21,399 nt of DNA, from contig SHXP01000009.1 of the NCBI GenBank assembly GCA_009693225.1, positions 1 to 21,399 of the forward strand, read 5' to 3'. Position 1 is the stretch's first letter; each line of letters begins with the position of its first letter. The notes under the pieces were generated by a model. That model had not been told where the DNA came from. It saw only the letters and a program-made list of their open reading frames with translations, and made no database searches. The position numbers and the translations under genes are program-made. Origin of the DNA: Limnohabitans sp. GTDB lineage: Bacteria > Pseudomonadota > Gammaproteobacteria > Burkholderiales > Burkholderiaceae_C. Shown in pieces: positions 1-7,330 of this stretch.

Positions 1-145
1 CCGGGGCTGCCGGGGATGCGTCAGGGGCTGCTGTGCCGCGATGCCTGTCGATCAGCCCGCGCGCCTTATCCAGCACCTGCGGCGCGTGCTCCATCACCTT
101 GTCCCATGGGACAACCTTGAGGGCAGATAACCATGAGATGACCAT
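1..145 (-). CDS. Unrecognised small protein, N-terminal part only
   Basis: A reading frame opens with ATG at 145-143 on the minus strand and stays open for 48 codons to the window edge, so only the N-terminus is visible. The start is supported by a strong Shine-Dalgarno AAGGAG (complement of 154-159) eight bases before the ATG. The visible protein begins MVISWLSALKVVPWDKV, then a charged stretch with helix-forming residues (EHAPQVLDKARGLIDRHRG) and an Ala/Pro-rich tail. The opening resembles short conserved hypothetical proteins of Burkholderiales that start with a hydrophobic LSALK-VPW segment; that is from memory and I assign no function. It is divergent from icmF and shares its 162-bp upstream region, so it may share control elements. 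Confidence 0.72.
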   Translation of the reverse strand, partial: MVISWLSALKVVPWDKVMEHAPQVLDKARGLIDRHRGTAAPDASPAAP

Positions 146-307
146 TGACTTTGCTCCTTGAGGGCATCAGAGCCCGTGACAGACAAAGCTTAACGCCTAA
201 GCAGGCTTGGGGCTATGATTGACGTAAACGTCAATTAGTCGGCTCTGTTTGCTGGCCGGCATGCCAACTTTTTCTTGCATACTCATTGCGCTTGAACACT
301 GACCACC
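146..307. promoter_or_regulatory. Divergent intergenic region upstream of icmF
   Basis: This 162-bp region separates the leftward small gene from icmF. It holds the leftward gene's ribosome site and the 18-bp palindrome at 218-235. I looked for sigma-70 boxes on both strands: a TTGACG lies inside the palindrome, but no good -10 sits 16-18 bp from it in either direction, so no promoter is called. icmF has no clear Shine-Dalgarno in front of its ATG at 308. Confidence 0.6.
218..235. promoter_or_regulatory. Perfect 18-bp palindrome, candidate operator for icmF
   Basis: The sequence is ATTGACGT-AA-ACGTCAAT: two 8-bp arms that are exact reverse complements, separated by AA. It lies 73 bp before the icmF start codon and 73 bp before the start of the divergent gene. 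Symmetry and size fit a dimeric helix-turn-helix repressor site. Genes for branched-chain amino acid and short-chain acyl-CoA catabolism in proteobacteria are often controlled by MerR-family (LiuR) or TetR-family regulators with AT-flanked palindromes containing ACGT. The match to such a regulator is inference, since no regulator gene is visible here. Confidence 0.6.
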
Positions 308-3300
308 ATGACCGATCTGTCCGCTGAATTCCAGGCTCTGGCCAAATACAAACCCGCTCACAAGGTGCGCTTTGTCACTGCCGCCAGTTTGTTTGACGGC
401 CACGACGCCGCCATCAACATCATGCGCCGCATCCTGCAAGGCATGGGCGCCGAAGTCATACATCTGGGCCACAACCGCTCGGTCGACGAAGTCGTCACCG
501 CCGCCTTGCAGGAAGACGTGCAAGGCATTGCCATCAGCTCTTACCAGGGCGGCCACGTTGAGTACTTCAAATACATGGTCGATCTGCTGCGCCAACGCGG
601 CGGCGCCCACATACAGGTATTCGGCGGCGGCGGCGGCGTCATCGTGCCGGACGAGATCAGCGAGTTACAAGCCTATGGTGTGACGCGTATTTACAGCCCG
701 CAAGACGGCCAGCGTATGGGTCTGCAAGGCATGATCGGTGAAATGATCATGCGTTGCGACCGGGACTTGTGCAGTTATGCGCCAGCGTCGCTTGAAGCCA
801 TACAAGGCCACACTGAAAACAGCTGGCGCGCATTGGCGCAACTGATCACCGCGCTGGAAACGCCGACACCGGCCCTCGATGGTTTACGCGGGCAATTGAA
901 GTCGCACGCCGCATCGGTGAAAGTACCGGTGGTAGGCATCACCGGCACCGGCGGCGCGGGCAAATCCTCCCTCACAGATGAATTGATCCGGCGCTTGCGT
1001 CTGGACCAGCACGACGCAATCCGCATCGCCGTCATCTCCATCGACCCGTCGCGCCGCAAAAGCGGCGGTGCGCTGCTGGGTGACCGCATCCGCATGAACG
1101 CCATCTCACCCTGGCAGCAAGGCGCGCGCGTGTTCATGCGCAGTCTGGCGACGCGCGAATTCGGCAGCGAAATCAGCGCCGCCTTGCCGGATGTGATCGC
1201 GGCAGCCAAATGCGCCGGGTTCGATCTGGTGGTGGTGGAGACCTCGGGCATCGGCCAGGGCGACGCGGCCATCGTGCCGCATGTAGATATTCCGCTGTAC
1301 GTGATGACCCCCGAGTTCGGCGCGGCCAGCCAGTTGGAGAAAATCGACATGCTCGACTTCGCCGAGTTTGTCGCCATCAACAAATTCGACCGCAAGGGCG
1401 CGGCCGATGCGCTGCGCGATGTGGCCAAACAGGTTCAACGCAACCGCGAAGCCTGGACCATACCCACCGAAAAAATGCCGGTGTTCGGCACCATGGCCGC
1501 TCATTTCAATGACGACGGCGTGACCGCGCTCTACCAGACCATCAAGCCGCGCTTGCAGCAACTCGGCCTGTCACTGGGCGAAGCGCGGCTGCCGCTGGTG
1601 AATGTGCGCCACAGCTCGCACCAGACGCCCATCGTGCCCTCATCGCGCAGCCGGTACCTGTCAGAAATCAGCGAGACGGTACGCGGTTACAAACAGCGCG
1701 CCCGATTGCAGGCGCACCTCGCGCGCGAGGTGCAGCAGCTGAAAGCCGCCTCGGCCATGCTGGCCGAAGGCAAACCAAACAAACCGCGCGCCTCTGAAGC
1801 CAGCCTGGGTCTGGCGCTTGAGCGCGAAGAACGGCTGGACGCGGATGCGCGTGCGCTGCTCAAGGATTGGCCGGCGCTCAAATCCGCCTACTCGGGGGAA
1901 GAGCTGGTGGTCAAGGTGCGCGACAAGGAAATCCGCAGCAGCCTGGTGACCCGCTCGCTCAGCGGTACACCGGTGCGCAAAGTGGCCTTGCCGGCCTTTC
2001 ACGACAAGGGTGACATACTGCAGTGGCTGATGCTCGACAACGTGCCCGGGCGCTACCCCTACACCGCAGGCACGTTTGCCTTCAAGCGTGACAACGAAGA
2101 CCCGATCCGCATGTTCGCCGGTGAAGGCGACGCGTTCCGCACCAACCGGCGCTTTAAACTGCTCAGCGAAGGCATGCCGGCCAAGCGCCTGTCTACCGCC
2201 TTTGACTCAGTCACCTTGTACGGCAACGACCCCGATTTGCGCCCAGACATCTACGGCAAGGTCGGCAACTCGGGCGTGAGCATCTCCACGCTCGACGACA
2301 TGAAAGTCTTGTACGACGGTTTTGATTTGTGCTCCCCCGCCACCAGCGTGTCAATGACCATCAACGGACCGGCGCCGTCCATCCTGGCCATGTTCATGAA
2401 CACGGCCATCGACCAGAACATGGACAAGTTCCGCGCAGAAAAAGGACGCGAACCCGATGCCCGAGAAGCCGCGGATATCCGTGCCTGGGTGCAGCAAAAC
2501 GTGCGCGGCACGGTGCAGGCCGACATCCTGAAAGAAGACCAGGGGCAGAACACCTGTTTGTTCAGCACCGAGTTTTCTCTCAAGGTGATGGGCGATATTG
2601 CACAGTATTTTGTCGAGCACCAGGTGCGCAATTTCTACAGCGTGTCGATCAGCGGCTATCACATCGCCGAGGCCGGCGCCAATCCGATTTCGCAACTGGC
2701 GTTCACGCTGTCCAACGGCTTCACCTTTGTCGAAGCCTATCTGGCGCGCGGCATGTACATCGACGACTTCGCGTCCAATCTTTCCTTTTTCTTCAGCAAC
2801 GGCATGGACCCGGAATACACCGTCATGGGGCGCGTGGCCCGGCGCATCTGGGCGGTCACCATGAAAGAAAAATACGGTGCCAACGAGCGTTCTCAAAAAC
2901 TGAAGTACCACATACAAACCAGCGGCCGTAGCCTGCACGCCCAGGAGATTCAGTTCAACGACATACGCACCACACTGCAAGCGTTGATCGCCATTTACGA
3001 CAACTGCAACAGCCTGCACACCAACGCGTTTGATGAAGCCATCACCACGCCGACCGAGGACAGCGTGCGCCGCGCCATGGCGATACAACTGATCATCAAC
3101 CGCGAATGGGGTCTGGCGAAAAACGAAAACCCGTTGCAAGGCGCGTTCATCATCGAAGAGCTGACCGAACTCGTGGAAGAGGCTGTGCTGTCAGAGTTTA
3201 TGGCGATTGCCGAACGCGGCGGCGTGCTCGGGGCGATGGAAACCGGCTACCAGCGCGGCAAGATCCAGGACGAATCCATGCATTACGAAATGCTGAAACA

Positions 3301-3604
3301 CACCGGTGAATTGTCCATCATCGGCGTCAATACCTTCAAGTCCCCGCAGGCAAATGAAGTGCCGCAAAAGATAGAACTTGCACGTTCCACCGATGAGGAA
3401 AAACAAGGCCAGCTGCAACGCCTGCAAGATTTCCATCAGCGCCACGCTGCGCAGTCTGCCGCCATGCTCAAGCAACTCCAACAAGCGGTGATCGCCAATG
3501 AGAATGTGTTCGCGGTCTTGATGGACGCGGTGCGTGTGTGTTCGCTGGGCCAGATCACCCATGCGCTGTTCGAGGTCGGCGGCCAGTACCGGCGCAATAT
3601 GTGA
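308..3604 (+). CDS. icmF: Fused isobutyryl-CoA mutase IcmF (B12-dependent)
   Basis: A 1098-aa protein that interconverts isobutyryl-CoA and n-butyryl-CoA by an adenosylcobalamin radical mechanism, linking valine/fatty-acid metabolism. Three parts are visible. The N-terminal B12-binding domain (about 1-150) carries DGHDA at 30-34, with His32 the expected cobalt ligand. A MeaI-type G-protein chaperone domain (about 205-420) has a Walker A GTGGAGKS (213-220), ETSGIGQGD (311-319) and NKFD (358-361). The C-terminal mutase barrel (about 560-1098) has SISGYHIAEAGA and QTSGRSLHAQE motifs. Gln747 in the GQNT segment stands where methylmalonyl-CoA mutases have Arg, and Phe592 probably replaces their Tyr, both fitting isobutyryl- rather than methylmalonyl-CoA. 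Length matches the family (about 1090 aa). ATG 308 is the first start after an in-frame TGA at 293; it lacks a clear ribosome site. The gene is monocistronic and convergent with ntrX. Confidence 0.95.
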   Translation: MTDLSAEFQALAKYKPAHKVRFVTAASLFDGHDAAINIMRRILQGMGAEVIHLGHNRSVDEVVTAALQEDVQGIAISSYQGGHVEYFKYMVDLLRQRGGAHIQVFGGGGGVIVPDEISELQAYGVTRIYSPQDGQRMGLQGMIGEMIMRCDRDLCSYAPASLEAIQGHTENSWRALAQLITALETPTPALDGLRGQLKSHAASVKVPVVGITGTGGAGKSSLTDELIRRLRLDQHDAIRIAVISIDPSRRKSGGALLGDRIRMNAISPWQQGARVFMRSLATREFGSEISAALPDVIAAAKCAGFDLVVVETSGIGQGDAAIVPHVDIPLYVMTPEFGAASQLEKIDMLDFAEFVAINKFDRKGAADALRDVAKQVQRNREAWTIPTEKMPVFGTMAAHFNDDGVTALYQTIKPRLQQLGLSLGEARLPLVNVRHSSHQTPIVPSSRSRYLSEISETVRGYKQRARLQAHLAREVQQLKAASAMLAEGKPNKPRASEASLGLALEREERLDADARALLKDWPALKSAYSGEELVVKVRDKEIRSSLVTRSLSGTPVRKVALPAFHDKGDILQWLMLDNVPGRYPYTAGTFAFKRDNEDPIRMFAGEGDAFRTNRRFKLLSEGMPAKRLSTAFDSVTLYGNDPDLRPDIYGKVGNSGVSISTLDDMKVLYDGFDLCSPATSVSMTINGPAPSILAMFMNTAIDQNMDKFRAEKGREPDAREAADIRAWVQQNVRGTVQADILKEDQGQNTCLFSTEFSLKVMGDIAQYFVEHQVRNFYSVSISGYHIAEAGANPISQLAFTLSNGFTFVEAYLARGMYIDDFASNLSFFFSNGMDPEYTVMGRVARRIWAVTMKEKYGANERSQKLKYHIQTSGRSLHAQEIQFNDIRTTLQALIAIYDNCNSLHTNAFDEAITTPTEDSVRRAMAIQLIINREWGLAKNENPLQGAFIIEELTELVEEAVLSEFMAIAERGGVLGAMETGYQRGKIQDESMHYEMLKHTGELSIIGVNTFKSPQANEVPQKIELARSTDEEKQGQLQRLQDFHQRHAAQSAAMLKQLQQAVIANENVFAVLMDAVRVCSLGQITHALFEVGGQYRRNM

Positions 3605-3693
3605 TGCCATTTTGTGCAGCAGCCGTTCGTTGAACCGGCGACCTACAGATCTATACAAAGGACCGGCACGCGATGCGTTATCAGCAGTTCTGA
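3605..3693. other. Convergent icmF/ntrX intergenic region
   Basis: This 89-bp gap lies between two convergent stop codons. It has a short imperfect inverted repeat at 3622-3639 (GCCGTTC, loop gtt, GAACCGGC with one bulged C) and a 5-bp one around 3680-3694 (ATCAG/CTGAT). Neither is followed by a T-run, so I do not call an intrinsic terminator. Confidence 0.4.
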
Positions 3694-4395
3694 TCAGCTG
3701 GCGTTGCTGTTGCGCTTGCCGCGCGACAAATCGACACCGAGTTGCTTGAGCTTGCGGTAGAGGTGGGTGCGCTCGAGACCGGTTTTTTCGGCCACACGCG
3801 TCATGGATCCGCCTTCCTGCGCCAGATGGTATTCAAAATAGGCTTTTTCAAAACTGTCTCGTGCTTCGCGCAGGGGATTATTCAGGTCAAAGGTCTGCAT
3901 GGGCTGCATGTTTTGCGGCAAGGCCTTAGGCTGGTGCAGCAGCAAAGGGGCTGGCGCGTTGTTGTGACTGACTGCCGGCGCGGCCGCAGGCATCGCGCTT
4001 TGGACAAGCCTTGCGGATGCAGGTGCGCCTGATTTTCGGTTGAGCCCTTGCTCTACCGCTTTGAGCAGCTTTTGCATGGTGATGGGCTTTTCCAGAAAAG
4101 CCATGGCGCCGATGCGGGTGGCCTGCACTGCTGTGTCGATGGTGGCATGGCCGCTCATCATGATGACCGGCACATTCAGCGAACCTGCACCGGCCCATTC
4201 CTTGAGAAGCGTGATGCCGTCGGTATCGGGCATCCAGATATCCAGCAACACCAGATCGGGCTGCAACTGGGCCCGGACGGCGCGAGCCTCGGCGGCGTTC
4301 ATGGCCAGCTCGACTTGATGGCCTTCATCATTGAGAATTTCAAACAACAGATCGCGGATGCCAGGTTCATCGTCGACCACTAATATTGTTGCCAT
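3694..4395 (-). CDS. ntrX: NtrX-like response regulator lacking the AAA+ domain
   Basis: A 233-aa DNA-binding response regulator, expected partner of the histidine kinase encoded just upstream. Residues 1-120 form a receiver domain: acidic pair Asp8-Asp9, phospho-acceptor Asp52 (LLDIWMPD), Ser81 in MMSGHA and Lys103 in LEKPI. Residues about 122-170 are an Ala/Pro/Gln-rich linker. Residues about 180-225 are a Fis-type helix-turn-helix (GGSMTRVAEKTGLERTHLYR) of the NtrX kind. Classical NtrX is about 450-480 aa and carries a sigma-54-contacting AAA+ ATPase between these parts; here it is absent with no frameshift in view. It should therefore act without activating sigma-54 polymerase. RegA/PrrA regulators share the architecture, but the C-terminal sequence and the ntrY neighbour favour NtrX. 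It follows ntrY after 14 bp, with only a weak ribosome site. Confidence 0.88.
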   Translation of the reverse strand: MATILVVDDEPGIRDLLFEILNDEGHQVELAMNAAEARAVRAQLQPDLVLLDIWMPDTDGITLLKEWAGAGSLNVPVIMMSGHATIDTAVQATRIGAMAFLEKPITMQKLLKAVEQGLNRKSGAPASARLVQSAMPAAAPAVSHNNAPAPLLLHQPKALPQNMQPMQTFDLNNPLREARDSFEKAYFEYHLAQEGGSMTRVAEKTGLERTHLYRKLKQLGVDLSRGKRNSNAS

Positions 4396-4409
4396 GTTGT
4401 CTTGTCTTT

Positions 4410-6668
4410 TCAGGTTGGAGAGGACGCTGTCACGCGAAATGATAACGACACTTGAGCGCCGGTGATCACATCGTCTTGTATTTTGTTTTTCAATTCGATG
4501 CGGGCATTGTGTTCATCGGCAATTTTCTTGACCACCGCCAGCCCCAATCCCGTGCCGCTGGCCTTGGTGGTGACATAGGGTTCGAATGCGCGCTGCAGGA
4601 CAGCGGGGCTGAATCCGGGCCCATTGTCTTCGATTAGCAAGCGCACCCGCGAGGACTGCGGGCGCCACTCGGTCAGCACTTGCACCAGGGGTGCTGGCAC
4701 AGCCTGGCAGGCATCCTGCGAATTCTGAATAAGATTGTGAACCACCTGGCGCAACTGCGCTGCATCGCCAAAAACTTGCGGCACGTCTGTCGGCAAATGC
4801 CAATGCACCGGCACGCGGGCATTGTCATTTTCGTACAAAGACATCATTTCGCTGAGCACGCGGTTCAAATCAAGCCATTGCAAACGGGCAGGCGGCAGCC
4901 GGCCGAAGTCACGGAACTCGTTGACCAGACGCTGCAAGGCATCCACCTGCTCGACAATGGTTTTCACCGATTTGCTCACCAGGGCTTGTTCGGCAGGCGG
5001 CAATTTGCCTTCGAGTTTGATGGCCAGGCGCTCGGCCGACAACTGTATCGGCGTGAGAGGATTTTTGATTTCATGCGCCAGCCTTCTCGCCACCTCGGTC
5101 CAGGCCTGCGAACGCTGGGCCGACACAATGTCTGAAATATCGTCAAACACCAGCAGCCAGTCACCCTGCGGCAACACCGCGCCACGCGCCACCAGCGTGG
5201 TTTGACCCGGAGCCTGTTGACCGAAATTCTGCAGCCCGTCATTGGCCACGGCATCGAGCTCAAATGATTGCTCCCAATGGTCACTGCGTGCGTGCTGTTC
5301 ATGGCTGAGTTCGTGGAACTGCTCCAGCACTTTCTGGGCAAAATCCTCCAACCCCTGGATGCTTTGCAAAGGCATGCCTACCCGGTTGGCCAACGGTTGT
5401 TTCAAGATGCGTGTGGCCCCGGGGTTGATCGACAGAATCCGCCCCTCACGGTCCAGCAGCACCACGCCGGCCGTCAGGTTATCCAGCATGGTTTGCAGGT
5501 GGCTGCGTGCCATATCAAGTTGTGCCATGCTGCGTTGCACCGTATTGCGGGCATCGGAGAGTTGCTGCGTCATTTCTGAAAATGAACGGGTCAAGCCGTC
5601 AAGCTCATCCCTGCCCTGCAAAAATGGTTTCGGGCGCAGATCACCGGCGGCCACATCACGCACACCTTCGGCCAGCACCAACAAGGGCCGGGCCAACTGG
5701 TTGCCCAGCAACACGGCCAGCAACACGGCGCCGAACACAGCGAGAAACAAACTCAGGGTCAATGTGCCTATGTACATGCGCTGCAAACCGCTGCGCGCCA
5801 GTGATCTTTCCTGGTATTCGCGGTTGGCGACCAGCACAGACAAGGCATTGGCAACTAATGCGGGGGGCAGTTTCTTCACCACTTGCAGCACCTGGATTTT
5901 TTCATCCAGCTCAAAACCGGCCCCGGGCAGCTTGTACAGAACTTTGATGCGCGGTATCTGCCCGCCGATACTGGTGACCTCGTCCAGCCCATCGCTGCGC
6001 CAGCTGCTGCCGCGGTTGCGAACCTGCCGCCACTCAGATGCTGAGGGGCGATCCGGCTGCAAGCTGTAACCGGATTCGCTGACGCTGGCCACCAGCATGC
6101 CGTTGTCACGCCATAAACTGACCTCGGAGGCGCCTAACTGTTCACGGGTTTTCTCAAGCACGGAAGGCCAGCCGGTATTAGCTTCCTGCCGGATATTGCC
6201 GCTGGCGTTGCGCACCCCGGCCAGCAACTCGTTGATCAGACTCTCCAGCGTAGACCTGCTCAGATTAAGGCCCGCGTCCAGCGCCACCTCGACCTTGTTG
6301 TCAAACCAGACTTCAATAGAGCGGGTGACAAACTGGTAGGACACGGCATAAATCACCAGGCCGGGCACAATGCCTACCAGCGCAAAAATCGCCGCCAGCT
6401 TCACCAGTAAGCGGCTGCCGAACTTGCCTTGTCTGAGCCTTTGGGAAAGTCGCCAGCATATCCAGCTTATGACCAGCAGCAAGATTGTGGCAAGCACCGT
6501 GTTCAGACCGAACAAAAGGCCGTAGTTCTGCTCGTACACATCCCAGCTTTGGGTCGCCTGCGTCAACAAAAACAGCAACACCAGAGACAGCGACACCAGA
6601 ATGGTGAGGATCACCCCCAGCATCCAGCTGCGTTGCCGCAGTGCGCTTGAGGCCGTGGCTTGTTTCAT
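4410..6668 (-). CDS. ntrY: NtrY-like membrane sensor histidine kinase
   Basis: A 752-aa inner-membrane kinase expected to sense an extracytoplasmic or membrane signal and phosphorylate the adjacent regulator. Hydrophobic segments lie near residues 15-36, 51-74, 91-111 and 298-324, leaving a periplasmic loop of about 185 residues. A HAMP domain follows (about 322-378), then a PAS region (about 385-500) and the kinase core: HisKA with His532 in RRLAHEIKNPLTP, N-box with Asn645 (HNLIQNSQDA), DNGPGF at 681-686 and GTGLGL at 705-710. The start at 6668 was chosen because its ATG overlaps the TGA of the preceding DUF4390 gene (ATGA), the usual sign of translational coupling. An in-frame ATG 48 bp upstream would add 16 residues that do not look membrane-like. 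The topology and order match NtrY, linked to nitrogen or redox sensing in other proteobacteria; the ligand here is unknown. Confidence 0.92.
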   Translation of the reverse strand: MKQATASSALRQRSWMLGVILTILVSLSLVLLFLLTQATQSWDVYEQNYGLLFGLNTVLATILLLVISWICWRLSQRLRQGKFGSRLLVKLAAIFALVGIVPGLVIYAVSYQFVTRSIEVWFDNKVEVALDAGLNLSRSTLESLINELLAGVRNASGNIRQEANTGWPSVLEKTREQLGASEVSLWRDNGMLVASVSESGYSLQPDRPSASEWRQVRNRGSSWRSDGLDEVTSIGGQIPRIKVLYKLPGAGFELDEKIQVLQVVKKLPPALVANALSVLVANREYQERSLARSGLQRMYIGTLTLSLFLAVFGAVLLAVLLGNQLARPLLVLAEGVRDVAAGDLRPKPFLQGRDELDGLTRSFSEMTQQLSDARNTVQRSMAQLDMARSHLQTMLDNLTAGVVLLDREGRILSINPGATRILKQPLANRVGMPLQSIQGLEDFAQKVLEQFHELSHEQHARSDHWEQSFELDAVANDGLQNFGQQAPGQTTLVARGAVLPQGDWLLVFDDISDIVSAQRSQAWTEVARRLAHEIKNPLTPIQLSAERLAIKLEGKLPPAEQALVSKSVKTIVEQVDALQRLVNEFRDFGRLPPARLQWLDLNRVLSEMMSLYENDNARVPVHWHLPTDVPQVFGDAAQLRQVVHNLIQNSQDACQAVPAPLVQVLTEWRPQSSRVRLLIEDNGPGFSPAVLQRAFEPYVTTKASGTGLGLAVVKKIADEHNARIELKNKIQDDVITGAQVSLSFRVTASSPT

Positions 6669-7330
6669 TTGACCAGGTCTTCGAGCCGCACAGTGTGGGT
6701 GAAACTGATGTTCCAATCGCTGCTGGCCTGGTTACCGAACTGCAAGGCCTGAGGCAATTGGCTCAGATCAAGCCGGAATCGCAAGTCCAGCCTTTGCTTG
6801 CTGTTTTTGTCCAGAGTGTCGAGTCCGGCGATCTTCCAGCGACTGACTTTTTTCAGCACCAGCAAGGCGTCGCTCAGGCTGTCGTAACTGGTGCCCAATG
6901 TCATGCCTAATCCGCTGGCGCCGATCGCTTGGGCAGAGACCTGAACACGCCACCGGCGTGACAAAGGCTGGTAGCTCAACCGGATGTAACGCTCTGTCAG
7001 TGCAAGCCGTTTGTCATACCAATACCAGCGTTCACGCATGACCTCGGCCTGCAGCACAAAGGTCAAGGGCAGTCCGTGCTCCAGCGCTTCCTCCAGACTG
7101 GGTGAGAGTTCAAACTCCAGGCTGGTATTGAGGTAGATGCCGTCCTCGCCGCGTTCGATCTGAAATTCGTCCATCTGAACAGCCGTTTCGGCGCCGGCCT
7201 GGTTGAACCCGCATAAAAAGCAGGACAGCAAGCATGCAAGCCACCATTGCAGTGGCCCGGCTCGGCTACAGCTGTTTGTTCTAAGCGCCTGTTGCTCTGC
7301 GTTCCAGCAAGGCATAAAAAAATCCATCAT
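6665..7330 (-). CDS. DUF4390 family exported protein
   Basis: A protein of about 221 aa matching the betaproteobacterial DUF4390 family, found beside rsmB and ntrYX-like genes; function is not established. After a short polar, Arg-containing start comes a hydrophobic stretch (WWLACLLSCFLCGF) ending near AGAETA, which reads as a signal peptide, so the mature part is probably periplasmic. The body is rich in beta-strand-like segments (VMRERWYWYDKRLAL, RYIRLSYQPLSRRWRV). The start is uncertain: GTG 7339, ATG 7330, ATG 7327 and ATG 7315 are all in frame and none has a well-placed ribosome site. All overlap the end of rsmB by 35-59 bp, which suggests coupling to rsmB translation. The stop overlaps the ntrY start. 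The pairing with NtrY hints at a role near its sensory domain, but this is inference. Confidence 0.85.
   Translation of the reverse strand: MMDFFMPCWNAEQQALRTNSCSRAGPLQWWLACLLSCFLCGFNQAGAETAVQMDEFQIERGEDGIYLNTSLEFELSPSLEEALEHGLPLTFVLQAEVMRERWYWYDKRLALTERYIRLSYQPLSRRWRVQVSAQAIGASGLGMTLGTSYDSLSDALLVLKKVSRWKIAGLDTLDKNSKQRLDLRFRLDLSQLPQALQFGNQASSDWNISFTHTVRLEDLVK

Noticed and set aside
219..247. Sigma-70 promoter with TTGACG in the palindrome as -35
   Set aside because: No acceptable -10 hexamer at 16-18 bp on either strand.
2351..3139. 262-codon minus-strand frame inside icmF
   Set aside because: It covers the conserved mutase domain of icmF and has no recognisable motif or ribosome site.
6669..6716. 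Upstream ATG extending ntrY by 16 residues
   Set aside because: The extension is polar, lies inside the DUF4390 gene and has no ribosome site, whereas ATG 6668 forms an ATGA junction.
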